Notes: generated by a model from the sequence alone, not told the origin. 64,000 bases of DNA from Mya arenaria (GCF_026914265.1 NC_069124.1:58930589-58994588); one strand, 5' to 3'. Positions 24,701-36,748 are shown, counted from the stretch's first letter. Made by a program: numbers and translations.

Positions 24701-27700
24701 ATTTTTTAGACAACCTTGGGGTGGATCAAATTTTGAATATCTGTTTTAGTCTAAATTAAAATCATGTTTCAAATGTTTTTGTTGTTGTTGTCTTACTTGT
24801 CTACATGTATATATTTACTGTTCTAAAGCTAAGTATATATTTATTCACCTGTCAATAATTATATTCTTGATACTTTGACCTATAGTTGTTTAGCATTTTA
24901 TATGACCTTTATGTTTCAATAAAGCCATAATGCACTGTATTTCAGCACCTTGAGGTACACGATACCATTGCTGAATGCATGATCTTTGCCAATCACTGGG
25001 TGGCTAAAAAAATAGCTGAGACATTCCCGAACCAGTCACTGGTAAGATTTTATACTCAATGCCTTCATATAAACTTTGCTTAGGCAGATTTGGTAGACGT
25101 CACTGAAAGCATTATTTTAGTTAAATAAATGTCATTTAACTTTAAAAATAGGTGAATTATTTGTATGCCCTCCGAAAGATGGCATATAGTGATCAGACTG
25201 TCTGTCCATCTATATGTCCGTTCATCTCAACAGGTTGGAACAATAACTTTTGCCTAGGGACCTCAAACTTGTTAAGTAGGTTGATCATAACCAGCAAAAA
25301 TGAAAGCGATCAGAATTTCCAAACTGCATGGGAAGATAGTCATGAAAATGTGTTACATACTGAGACACTATCCATAAAGGCCCAAATACTTATTTGCTAT
25401 CTGTTCAGCGATACCTTTTTATGAGCATTTGTCATGTTTCTTTGACAGTGCTTGTTAAATATTAAAATTCAGTTTAAAAATTAGGTGCACATGATGTATT
25501 GCATAAAACATTTCCAATTTTTAATGGTTGATTTTCAAAATGTGATTATCATGTTTAATGCAACTAACTGCATGTATACAGTTGAGACACCATCCATTAC
25601 CCAAAGAGGAGCAGTTTACAAACCTGAACAACTGTGCAGCCTCGAGGGGGTTTGAAATAAAGACGTCTACAAACAAGGAACTGGCGGAGTCACTGGACAG
25701 ATGTGTGGACTCAAAGGACCCCGTTGTCAACAAAGTAGGGTTATTTGACAATATCTGAATCATACATTGTGTATCTCAATTCTTTAGACTAATAAGTTCA
25801 TTTTTCTTCAGTGATTTGAATTGATTAGTGTTATGCCAAAAATAACAAGAATGCTTATGATAAATGTTTTGTTGGATGTTGATTCCCAATAATTGATACA
25901 AGTTAAATTGAATATAAAAAAAAATCAGGCTGGAACAGATGTTTCAATATGTTGTGCTTGTACACTCAACTTAAGGTGTAAAAGCATCCAAGACCACACC
26001 CTCGTGCAACACCATGCCAACAAGAGTAACTTAACATAAGTTATCATAGCTTTCTTCACAATCGTTGTAAAATATATAATGTTGAAACTAATAACATCCA
26101 ATGATAAATGCTTTGAAATTTGTTTTATACTTGTGTAAAAATTGAAAAATTGAAGAAAAACATTGTATCCACATTTCAGATTCTGCGGTCCCTAGCCACC
26201 CAAGCCATGTCTAACGCCGCTTACTTCTGTACTGGGGTGCTACCCAGGGATCAGTTTTTCCACTATGGACTTGCTCTTGACATGTATACACACTTCACCT
26301 CACCCATTAGGAGATATGCAGATGTCATTGTAAGTGAACACATGTGAATATGTAAATCTATGGTCTTTGGCTTTAACATCAATGGTGTTTTACATCTTTA
26401 TTATGTAGTATAGGCTTACTTTTTATACTTACATATTTTTTTGCCAAGAAATGACTTAATACCAGTCTTGTTCACCTGCCCTGTATTTGAACACATTTAA
26501 AAAAAAAAATTATTTCGATCTATATCAAGCTCTAAAGTTTATAGTTTTTTCTGCGCATGAAATCATATTTTTGTGTTCAAAACCAATACAAGCAAGTGAA
26601 AGTTGAATTTTATCTTCAGGTACACAGACAATTGTTAGAGGCTGTGGCCAATGAGAAGAAAAAGACAACCCTACCCTCCTGTACAGAGCTGGAATCTCTT
26701 AGTCAGCACATCAACACCAAACATAGGGTAATGGTTTCTATACACCAAACATAGGGTGAGGGTTTCTATACACCAAACATAGGGTAAGGGTTTCTATACA
26801 CCAAACATAGGGTGAGGGTTTCTATACACCAAAAATACCGCGTAGGGTGAGGGTTTCTATACACCAAACATAAGGTGAGGGTTTCTATACACCAAACATA
26901 GGGTGAGGGTTTCTATACACCAAACATACCGGGTAGGGTGAGGGTTTCTATACACCAAACATACCGGGTAGGGTGAGGGTTTCTATACACCAAACATAGG
27001 GTGAGGGTTTCTATACACCAAACATACCGAGTAGGGTGAGGGTTTCTATACACCAAACATAAGGTGAGGGTTTCTATACACCAAACATAGGGTGAGGGTT
27101 TCTATACACCAAACATAGGGTGAGGGTTTCTATACACCAAACATACCGGGTAGGGTGAGGGTTTCTATACACCAAACATAGGGTGAGGGTTTCTATACAC
27201 CAAACATACCGGGTAAGGTGAGGGTTTCTATACACCAAACATAAGGTGAGGGTTTCTAAACACCAAACATAGGGTGAGGGTTTCTATACACCAAACATAC
27301 CGGGTAGGGTGAGGGTTTCTATACACCAAACATAAGGTGAGGGTTTCTATACACCAAATATACGGTGATGGTTTCTATACACCAAACATAAGGTGAGGGT
27401 TTCTATACACCAAACATAAGGTGAGGGTTTCTATACACCAAACATAGGGTGAGTGTTTCTATACACCAAACATAGGGTGAGGGTTTCTATACACCAAACA
27501 TAAGGTGAGGGTTTCTATACACCAAACATACCGGGTAGGGTGAGGGTTTCTATACACCAAACATAGGGTGAGGGTTTCTATACACCAAACATAGGGTGAG
27601 GGTTTCTATACACCAAACATACCGGGTAGGGTGAGGGTTTCTATACACCAAACATAAGGTGAGGGTTTCTATACACCAAACATAGGGTGAGGGTTTCTAT

Positions 27701-30700
27701 ACACCAAACATACCGGGTAAGGTGAGGGTTTCTATACACCAAACATAAGGTGAGGGTTTCTATACACCAAACATAGGGTGAGGGTTTCTATACACCAAAC
27801 ATACCGGGTAGGGTGAGGGTTTCTATACACCAAACATAAGGTGAGGGTTTCTATACACCAAACATAGGGTGAGGGTTTCTATGCACCAAACATAGGGTGA
27901 GGGTTTCTATACACCAAACATACGGTGAGGGTTTCTAAGCACCAAACATAGGGTAAGGGTTTCTATGCACCAAACATAGGGTAAGAGTTTCTATACACCA
28001 AACATAGGGTAAGGGTTTCTATGCACCAAACATAGAGTAAGAGTTTCTATACACCAAACATAGAGTAAGGGTTTCTATGCACCAAACATAGAGTAAGAGT
28101 TTCTATACACCAAACATAGAGTAAGGGTTTCTGTAAAAAGCTTACAAGAACAGTGTAAAACTGCAATTGCTTGAGGATGCCGGAACCTCCAGCTCAAACC
28201 TCTAGTGATCTGATGTTTCAAACGACCCAAGTTTCCATTATAGTCTGCTATGAAATGTCTTAAAATGTATTATCAAAGTTTGAAGTTGTCACACCGATTG
28301 TTAACATCTAAACCAATTATGTATTGAATTGTGGTAATTGCTCATATGTTCAAAAGCTGTCGTATACTAAATGTGAAAATGTAAAAGAAAAAAATAGAAA
28401 AGAAAAAATCATAATCTTTATTTTTACAAAAAAAACATTTTATTTTCAAGCAACATTGGAACATGACAGTGCATATTATGGCATTAGTCAGATTATAGTT
28501 TCACAAAATAAAGGATGGATAATTGGCTCACCTTGTCCGTCGCGCTGTATTGTTGAACCAAAATGTGCACCTGATTGAGCTATTCCCCCATGTTTATTAC
28601 ACAATTACATTTCACACAATTAAAATCTCACTATTCACTTTCACAATTATCTTCTCAAATGCCCTTATCAAGTTATAGCGGTCATGTGTAAATGCCTAAA
28701 TGGTGATTATAATATTTCCTTTTCAAATTTTCTTTCATCTGTCATTGCAATTATTACAACTTTCAAAAGTTTTAACAAAATTGTTTGTTATTTTGGAATA
28801 CGCTTTCGGAAAATTGGACGAAATTATGACCTCAAGGTGATCATAAGGTTTTGCTCATGATTTGTGTATTTGGGACCGGCAATGGTGCTTGAGTCCTTGA
28901 TTTATATAGGTTTTGATCCATTGCCAGTTTTCGAACAACCTGTTTGAACCATCGCAGGTTTTACTGTATGTATTAGTCTAAAGTAAGTCACACTTTTAAA
29001 GGCTAACAATCTTTTTTGGGGGTCTCTATACAGTGGCTGGCACCAGAAAAAAACAGGTGTTTTACGAAAACAAAATATAATTTTCTTTTGTAAATTTAAC
29101 CAATGTCTGATATTACATATAAACAACCACATAATGATATTAGGGTTTCATTTTCAATCACTGTTAAAGTATACAATTCTTTTTTATACCTTCAGGCATC
29201 TCAGTATGCCCAGCGTGAGTCCCAGGAGCTATTCCAGTGCTTGTTTTTTCGTGGACGAGGTACCGAGGATGATCAGTGTGTTGTAGATGCTGTTATCTTC
29301 CAGCTCAGGGTCAATGGAGTGCTTGTCTTTGTTCCAAGGTTATACTGATGTTGTTGTTTTTATCTTGACTATTTAAAGAATAACTAGAGCTTTAACAGCT
29401 CCTCAGTATTGCCACTGTAACTTGGATAATAGTTTGCAATCATAACCATACCATGCTCAAATCAGTAACATCTCATAAGATTTATTTAAAACTTCATCAG
29501 TGTCATCATGAGCATCAAGTAATTTAATAACATGTAACCAACCAGCTAATCATTCCCAGGTATGGCATCAAGGGTCCTGTGTATCTGCGGAGCAAGCAAG
29601 GAGAGGTTGTACATGTAGGGGAGGATGGGGCAGTGGAGTGGACGGCTGGACAGGTCATCAAGATGACTACACATGTCATGGTCGACTCTGTGCTCGGTCA
29701 GCAGAAATATGACCTCCTAGACCACATCACAGTGAGTGACAACCTTAAGATAGCAGTTTATTAAGGAAGAAAAAATATATGAATATCTGAAAATGTCCGG
29801 TGATAAACTTGAAAGTGGGTGAGTATTCTTAGAAGAGCCATGACATTCCTTTTACCTGAAGGTAGAGCATATAGTCACTGCTTTGGTTATTTGTCCATCT
29901 GCCAAACCATTGTCTGGTAAATAACTTAAAAAACATGCAGGAGATTTCAGTGGAAGTATGCAAGAACCAGAATTCCTTTCACTTCTACGGTATGTATTAA
30001 TAAGGAAGCGGCCTGCTTATCACTTAAAGTATGGTACTGTAGGGATTAAAATGAAGCTTGAACTATAGATGGATAGCAATAAGAGGAAGTGCAGTACAGA
30101 GCATTCATACACATTCCATATTTACTGACTTATCTCCTCTTTCCTATATTTTTTGTCTTAAGCATAACTCTTAAAGTCTTTGAAGTATTGAGGACAAGTG
30201 TGGTGCATAGAAACTCTAAAGTATGTCTTTGGTTTTTTATGAGATATTTCCTATAATTATTTTTAGTCCTGAGCATTACTTCAAAAAAGTCTTTCAGTTT
30301 TTTACTAAAATCTTCATATACAGATTGATCTATTTGAGGAAGAGTGCTGTGCACAGGAACCATAACTATATCGTTGGAATTTTAAGAGTTATTGCCCAGT
30401 TGTTCATTTCTATACTTTTGTCTGAAGCATAACTCCATACGTCTTTGAGGTATCAAAGTCAAACTGCATTACACAGAAAGATCAAATTAAGCAAAAGTGC
30501 AATGCATATAGCAACCATAACTCTGTTTTGGGTATCATCTTTATGGTTATTTATTGTCTGGAGCATGAGCATTACTCCAAAAATCTCCGAGGTATTGACA
30601 AGCTTCATATACAGATAAATATTATTGCAGTGCACAATACCATCACTCTGATTTTGGGATTTTAATTGCACTTTGTTCATAAGTGCTTGTTCTGGCCAAT

Positions 30701-31830
30701 CAGGGATTCCGTCACTTCATTGTCCAGAAAATAACTTAAAGACTTATTGATAGGATTTTAATGAAACTTGAAACATAGACATTTGGCAACAAGCAATAGT
30801 GCAGTGCACAGCCCAAATTTGCCAATATTTCTGCATGTTATAAGTCGCTTTAATCTGTCCATAAAAATGCTACAACCCATCACCTCTGATATGTGTACAT
30901 GTATTACAATTGCTGCCTTTTCATGGACAAAGGGCATTATGAGAGCATTCATCATTTTCAGTGACATCCTTGTTTACTTTTAGATCAATGGGATTTAAAC
31001 TCAGTTTTAAAGAAATGTATGGTTACGATATACCTGATAACCTGCAATGGCATATTGCCAGTCTGAAGTTTGCTTTGAAATGTATGAGGAAATTAATTAG
31101 TATATTATTACCTAAAGGGACCGTTTATGCTTACAGGTGAAGTTAAGCCTACAGGACTCCTGGGCCCATGCCTCCTCCCTGAGACTTGAGCTTGTCTCTA
31201 ATCTTCCCCTTAAACAGCAGCCAGCCAACATGGAGACAGTTGCCAAGCAACAGAAGGCTGACATTATACAGGTGGGTGTGAAGGGAGGTGCTGTTAGGAT
31301 TGAAATTATGTTATAGTGCAATAGCTTGTTTGTCTAGTAGTTTGTTGTGAATATCAATTTAAGCGTTTGAGTTTGGCATGAAGCTTACATTGTACTGTAA
31401 AGCTCAGATGTTAAAATGTTCGGATGAATGTAAGATAAAATGATGGAATGATAGAAATGCTCTTCTGAAAAGAGCTATTTTCATATTTTGATCAGCACGT
31501 TGAATTGCTCCATCAATTGTGTTATGCTATTAGTAAAGTACTATAACCATAAAGTTATATCTTTCATCCATTGTAAACCATTGAATATTCCTAGATGCCT
31601 ACTTACTCAGTCATTCATACATGTGGTACACCATGATTAAATGCTGCAAACTCTATGTTGTTCTCCAGGAGGTGACCAGTGAAGCTGTAGAAAAGAGACT
31701 ACAGCTGGAGTCATATGATCTCGGCCAGAACTTCCCTCAGCTCAAACAGGAGTATGGCCAATCTAAATCAAGTCTGTACGAGATGTTTTCAGACCTACGC
31801 ACTTCAGCGTTACAGCCACCCACAACATAG
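15743..31830 (+). CDS. DIS3L: DIS3-like exonuclease 1 (exosome 3'-5' exoribonuclease)
   Basis: RNase II/RNB-family exonuclease of the cytoplasmic exosome. Exons: 15743-15890, 16188-16321, 16699-16850, 17362-17443, 17691-17835, 18316-18448, 18845-18990, 19221-19336, 19584-19696, 20023-20176, 20411-20559, 20773-20964, 21144-21246, 21521-21615, 21840-21996, 24946-25041, 25582-25734, 26180-26329, 26620-26727, 29196-29338, 29560-29731, 31137-31271, 31669-31830. They sum to 3138 bases, so 1045 aa, close to human DIS3L (1054). An N-terminal PIN-like region (HYVIPD near residue 59; IVMVTSDE) is followed by cold-shock domains ([13 protein letters not shown]), the RNB core with [12 protein letters not shown] (D477, D483, D485, D486), [11 protein letters not shown] and a C-terminal S1-like part. 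The RNB aspartates are intact, so it should be active. Intron 1 appears to use a GC donor. Introns 15 and 19 hold large minisatellites beginning at their donors. DIS3 itself is less likely because the alignment follows DIS3L throughout. Confidence 0.95.
15891..16187 (+). other. GC-AG intron 1 of DIS3L
   Basis: Exon 1 ends '..acatcag' and the intron starts 'gcaagt'. No GT donor gives the right frame nearby. With this donor the split glycine codon (G|GT) is restored, and the protein runs on in the family's order to HYVIPD. The acceptor is 'tttcaag' at 16187. The rest of the donor matches the consensus, as is usual for GC introns. Confidence 0.75.
16520..16610. repeat. Short dispersed repeat in DIS3L intron 2
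   Basis: A GC-richer block, 'cagggttccccctagg...gccacttttccgccg', stands out from its AT-rich surroundings. It is similar in style to 46085-46200 ('gggctctcgcgaggg...cgcctaaaa'), but similarity is only partial. Confidence 0.3.
22007..24740. repeat. 39-bp minisatellite in DIS3L intron 15
   Basis: About 65-70 tandem copies of a 39-bp unit built around 'aatgtagatgatctgtta'. The array begins about 10 bases after the exon 15 donor at 21997. Two main unit types exist: one with 'gacgacattggggtgggg', which dominates from 22007 to about 22660, and one with 'gacaatattgggtctgg', which is interspersed after that. Units beyond about 24530 are decayed. Since 39 is three times 13 and most units lack minus-strand stops, two minus-strand frames stay open for over 900 codons each; this is a product of the period and not evidence of a gene. 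Confidence 0.95.
25150..25430 (+). repeat. Dispersed repeat in DIS3L intron 16
   Basis: It contains 'tggcatatagtgatcagac' followed by 'tctgtccatc', a pattern I associate with interspersed mollusc repeats. No ends or duplication could be defined, and the open frame across it is not conserved protein. Confidence 0.4.
26712..28132 (+). repeat. 28-bp minisatellite made of exon 19 end plus its splice donor
   Basis: About 48 tandem units of 28 bp (35 bp in units carrying an 'accgggt' insert). The unit is CACCAAACATAGGGTGAGG plus 'gtttctata'. The first unit is the end of coding exon 19 itself (codons for N-T-K-H-R) followed by the donor at 26728. Every later unit repeats the exon-intron junction, mostly as AG-GTGAGG and at the distal end as AG-GTAAGG or AG-GTAAGA. 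Between about 27600 and 27870 the units run in a three-step order (insert, aagg, aggg), a higher-order unit of about 91 bp. The last eight or so alternate in pairs. Confidence 0.95.
28133..29195 (+). other. Rest of DIS3L intron 19
   Basis: AT-rich intron sequence between the minisatellite and the acceptor at 29195. Nothing is recognised apart from short A- and T-rich runs near 28390-28440. Confidence 0.5.
29880..30760. repeat. Degenerate tandem repeat in DIS3L intron 21
   Basis: Blocks containing 'gcataactc', 'tctttgaggtat', 'gtgcaatgcat' and 'accataactctg' recur about every 120-135 bp with heavy divergence. This looks like an old tandem array or an overlapping dispersed repeat. Confidence 0.45.
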
Positions 31831-32296
31831 TGGATGGCTTGGGGCATAAAGTATTTTCAGAAAGAATTTGAATTTGCAGCTCTTGCTTGCAGCTGATTTA
31901 ATAAAGAGCAAAGCAGACTTGCTGAGTGAGTCTATAAGCTACAGCTAATTTATAAAGGATAAGGGCAACATATGGTGCAATAGCACTGGAAACTCTTATC
32001 ATAAAAAGGTCAGACTTGGTTCCCAAAGGAATTTCCTGATTGCAAATGTTTGAGCTATTAGGGAGGCTGCAGTTTGTCTACTGGAGTCAACAGACTGGTT
32101 CAGTCACCTGGGTGTCAAAGAAAGATCTGTGGAAAAGATCAAGGCTAGCCACATTCTCCTAAAATTGAATATAGATTATGTTTGGTCTTACTTTATAAAC
32201 TTGTAATTCAATATTAGGACAGTATTAAATTGGAAAAAAATTTAATCTACAAACTGAAGAATCTCCTAACTTTGTTTTAGAATTTATTTTGTGCGC

Positions 32297-32302
32297 AATA
32301 AA
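32297..32302 (+). terminator. Candidate DIS3L poly(A) signal
   Basis: AATAAA 467 bases after the DIS3L stop codon. An earlier AATAAA lies at 31900-31905. Either could be used. Confidence 0.5.
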
Positions 32303-32342
32303 ATGTTTTACATTTGAAAATGTTAATGAAGTTTTGAACATA

Positions 32343-33260
32343 ATGTAACTTTCCCTTGTATGGACAGATTTTAAAATAACTTGCCACATGTGTTCCACAT
32401 ACCAAGACGACGTGTGGCGTGCAAGACTCGTGTCCCTACCTCAAAGGTCAAGGTCACACTTAGTGTTTATTCACAATGGAGTGCTGCATATAAGGACATA
32501 GAGTATAGGTTGTCGCGTCCGGGCTGTAACTTTCTTGTATGGACAGATTTTAAAATAACTTGAAACATGTGTTCCACATACCAAGACGACGTGTCGCGTG
32601 CAAGACCCGTGTCCCTGCCTCAAAGGTCAAGGTCACACATAGTGTTTATTCACAATGGAGTGCTGCATACAAGGACATAGAGTATAGGTTGTCGTGTCCG
32701 AGCTGTAACTTTCCCTGGTATGGACAGATTTTAATAATAACTTGCCACATGTGTTCCACATACCAAGACGACGTGTCAGGTGCAAGACCCGTGTCCCTAC
32801 CTCAAAGGTCAAGGTCACACTTAGTGTTTATTCACAATGGAGTGCTGCATATAAGGACATAGAGTATAGGTTGTCGTGTCCGGGCTGTAACTTTCCCTTG
32901 TATGGACAGATTTTAAAATAACTTGCCACATGTGTTCCACATAGGAAGACAAAGTGTCGCGTGCAAGACCCGTGTCCCTCCTTCAAAGGTCAAGGTCACA
33001 CTTAGTGTTCATTCACAATGGAGTGCTGCATATAAGGACATCGAGTATAGGTTGTCGTGTCAGGGCTGTTACTTTCCCTTGTATGGACAGATTTTAAAAT
33101 CACTTGCTACATGTGTTCCACATAGGAAGACAACGTGTCGTGTGCAAGACCCATGTCCCTACCTCTAAGGTGAAAGATACACAAGTGTTTATTCACAAGG
33201 GAATTCTGAATATAAGGACATAACAGTGTAGGTTGTCATGTATGGGTGGTATTTTTTTAT
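32343..33260 (+). repeat. 181-bp tandem satellite, about five copies
   Basis: Units of about 181 bp start near 32343, 32522, 32703, 32884 and 33064, followed by a decayed sixth. Each has 'tgtatggacagatttta', 'acatgtgttccacata', 'caaaggtcaaggtcacac' and 'cacaatggagtgctgcat'. The open frames found here are just the repeat. It starts shortly after the DIS3L poly(A) signal. Confidence 0.9.
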
Positions 33261-34287
33261 GTTCAGAGGCAATTTAAAATAACTTGCCATATGTATTTGA
33301 CACGTAAAGGCAAGATCAACTTTTCATGTACTGACCTTGTTCGTAGTTCAATGTCACATTCGGGGGCATTCGTCACATACGTGTTCAAACCATGAATTTT
33401 GACCTACTGACCTTAAAACCATTAGGGTCATCTTCTGACCAGACTCAATGTGTTAATCTTTCCATCATGGCTATATGTTTCTACATGCATGTGGTAATTA
33501 TATGCACAAGAATTCATCTGGAGCTTGGTATATTGCATTGGGGTCAACTATCAAATGATGTATGAAGAATCTTGTGTCCTGTACATGTTTTCAAACAACG
33601 TTTAACTCAAATATAAATTCCTCCTAATATTTTTAATTTAGACCATATCTGTTGCCATGCATGATTGCTGAATGCCACCATTTTGACACATCATTTGCAT
33701 CACAGTCGAAAATCAGTATTTAAGTTTATTTTGAGTATGGTTTCAGAAAATGAGGAGACTTTTTAGCATATTTATTAATGATTCAAACGACACACTACTT
33801 CAAACTTCACCATACTGTTATTTCACTTTTTTATTCAATGTTTGTAACAAAGTTAACCAATTATCTTTAAAAATTATATTATCACAAAAAACAATCTTCC
33901 ACTAGAAGTCTATAACTGTTCTGTAACTTGCTTTCTTCTTTTGCTGACAAATGACTTGGCAAAATATCTGAAAAGAGAAATGCACCCTGTTAATATGGAT
34001 ATTCTCCTAAAGAAAATTGGTTGATTGGTAAGGGAAGGCCCCCATGGTTCTATCTCTTGCCTAGGCATATGTGATTTGTGGTCACTAAGCCAGATAGTGG
34101 GTTTTCTTTAGACCAGACTTGGCACAACATCATGCCAACCAAAGAGACTTAGCAAAAGTTAACATCTTCATATCTACAGAAAAGTTGTAAAACAATAGCC
34201 ATAACAAGAGCTTTAAGGGCCCCTATGAAAGTACATTTGAAAGGGGATGCAATTAAAAGGCACGTTATTAAATACATGTTGTATATA
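33261..34287. other. Intergenic between DIS3L and COX5A
   Basis: AT-rich. A fragment near 34130-34200 (catgccaaccaaagag.., 'gttaacatcttcatat') resembles DIS3L intron 17 near 26005-26070, so it is probably another dispersed repeat. Nothing else is recognised. Confidence 0.4.
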
Positions 34288-35521
34288 AACAAGAGGGACA
34301 TGATGGCCCTAAAAGCTCACCTAAGCAAAGGGCCACAACTCTGTGATAAAGCATTAATAAAAATGTTGCAATTTAAACATATCTTTACTGATGACGATGC
34401 CTTGTTTTATATTTGTTAAGGGTCATTTAATGAAGATACCTGTGAAGTTTCCTTGAATTTGGCCTAGTAGTTACAGAGATTTTTTTTTAAAGCAAAACAG
34501 TAAGTCGGTCATTTTGTTATTGTTGTTGTTGATCAATCAGTGAATTTGGCCTGGTAGTTTCAGAGGAGATGTTTTTTAAAGCAAAACAGGAAGTTGGCCA
34601 GATTGTTGTTGATCAATCACAACTCCTTGTTGTATTTTGTAGAAGGTTACCCAAGGAACCTTCCTGTCAAGTTTCATTGAATATGGACAGGTAGTTTTAG
34701 AGGAGATGTTTTTTTAAATTAAAACAGGAAGTTGGCCATTTTGTTGTTGTCGTTGTTGATCAATCGTGACCCCTTGTTGTATTTTTGTAGAAGGTCACCC
34801 AAGAAAGCTTCCTGTAAAGTTTCATTGAATTTGGAGTGGAAGTTTCAGAGGAGAAGATTTTTTAAAGCAAAACAGGAAGTCAGCCATTTTGTTGTTGTTG
34901 CTGTTGTTGATCAATCGTGACCCCTTGTTGTTTTTTTGTAGAGGGTCACCTAAGGAAGCTTCCTGGAAAGTTTCATTGAATTTGGACTGGTAGTTCAGAG
35001 ATGTTTTTTAAAGCAAAATAGGAAGTCGACCATTTTGTTGTTGTTGTTGATCAATCGTGACCCCTTGTTGTAATTTTGTAAAAAGTCACCCAAGGAAGCT
35101 TCCTGAATAGTTTAATTGAATTTGGACTGGTAGTTTTAGAGGAGATGTTTTTTTAAAGCAAAACAGGAAGATGGCCATTTTGTTGATGTTGTTGTTGTTG
35201 ATCAATCCTGACCCCTTGTTGTATTTTTGTAGAGGGTCACCCAAGGAAGCTTCCTGTAAAGTTTCATTGAATTAGGACTGGTAGTTTCAGAGGAGATGTT
35301 TTTTAGGGCAAAACAGGAAGTCTGCCATTTTTTGTTGTTGTTGTTAATCCATCGTGACCCCTTGTTGTATTTTTGTAGTTGGACACCCCAGGAAGCTTCC
35401 TGTGAAGTTTCATTGAATTTGGCCAGGTAGTTTCAGAGGAGATGTTTTTTTAAGAAATTGTTGACGGACGGACGGACGACGGACAAAGACCGATCACAAT
35501 AGCTCACCAGAGCACGATTAA
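34288..35521 (+). mobile_element. Pearl-like element (tandem core plus ACGG microsatellite)
   Basis: The left end is 'aacaagagggacatgatggc'. The core has about seven repeats of about 148 bp, each with 'gttgatcaatcgtgacccc', 'cccaaggaagcttcctg' and 'aaagcaaaacaggaag'. It is followed by a (GACG)n tract at 35463-35482 and a right end 'gatcacaatagctcacc'. The order of left flank, tandem core, ACGG microsatellite and right flank matches the published structure of bivalve pearl elements, which are regarded as non-autonomous Helitron relatives. Exact 3' end not certain. Confidence 0.75.
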
Positions 35522-35559
35522 AATGTATGTCATTCAAATATCATCATCAACAGTTTAGA

Positions 35560-36030
35560 TTTTCTAAGTATACAAAGAGCCTTATTTTCAAACATGAATT
35601 ACATAACTTGCCACAAAAAGCTTTTTATTACTCTGAGCAAGTATGGAAAGCTTGAACGTAAATATTAAATGTTCGTTAAGTTATTAACGAAACTATTAAT
35701 AAATGTCATAATTTTTTAGTATACAAAGGGCCATAAAAGTGACCATATTTAAGCATAAGTTAAATAACTTGTCACAAAAAAGTGCAATTTTACTGTGAGG
35801 AAGTAAAGAAAGTTCGAACCTTATATCTATAACATTTTTAAAGTTATAAACTAAACCATAAAATTGTAATAATTTTTAGTATACAAAGGGCTGTAAATCT
35901 TACAATACTTAAGAGTAAGTTACACATCACTTTACAAAAGATTTTAATGTTACAGTGAGATGGTTCAGAAAGAATGAATTTGGTATGTTTAGCGGCTGAT
36001 AAGTTATTAACAAGAAATAAAAAAATCTGA
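35560..36030 (+). repeat. Degenerate 158-bp tandem repeat, three copies
   Basis: Units start near 35565, 35718 and 35877 with 'agtatacaaagggc', followed by 'aagttaca/aa..acttgccac' and 'tactgtgag'. They are divergent but clearly in register. This follows the pearl-like element directly and may be a separate dispersed family. Confidence 0.65.
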
Positions 36031-36748
36031 ACGAATCGACAGACATATAAGGTTTTTTTTAAAGGGCACCATCATTTTTTTATGAGGCCCTTATATATCA
36101 AGTTGTAACAAAAAGGTTTCCCAGAGTAGAGAAAGTAAAATTGATTTTCTAAACTGAAGCTGACACCCATGTATGATGTAATCAAATACATTATAAAAAT
36201 GTAATATATTAAAGCAGTAATTGAAACTCTTGATCAAAGAAGTCACAAGTCTATAATTTTTTGAAGCACACGAAAGAACACAAGAATACAACTATACTGG
36301 AAATGAAATAAAAACATTCAATACTTACAAATACAAAATGGCGGTTAACTAGCACAGTTAGTCAAGAGACCTTCCTGAAAATAAAAGTAAACAAGACTAA
36401 AGGTAACTGCACATTCATCATCATTACAGATTAATTCATTTTCTCTGGTGAGGTACATGTTCTAAAATCCGCATAGTGCTAGTGATATTTCACAACTAAA
36501 TACTACCAAAAGTAGTATATATGAAAAATTAAAAAGACGTGAACATATTTCAAATGTAAAGCTGGCATGGATTGATGCACTTAGTTTTTTTCTATTCTTA
36601 TTTCTTTATACACCAATATTTACACCTCAACTTCCATTCCTTAAATGAACTGCCTTTCGGCAATTGCATTTATCAATCGATGAACGCAACATCTTCGGAT
36701 ATGTTCGGATTGCAATTCATCGCATAACAATATACATGAAAACTATTG
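36031..36748. other. Intergenic, AT-rich, nothing recognised
   Basis: No coding exon or repeat with definable ends was found. Confidence 0.4.

Noticed and set aside
26712-28132. Telomere-like or CRISPR-like array
   Set aside because: The agggtgaggg units superficially resemble telomere repeats, but the unit is 28 bp and derives from exon 19; no spacers are present.
32381-33168. Open frames with repeated peptides such as HVFHIPRRRVACKTRVP
   Set aside because: They are translations of the 181-bp satellite and break at different points in each unit.
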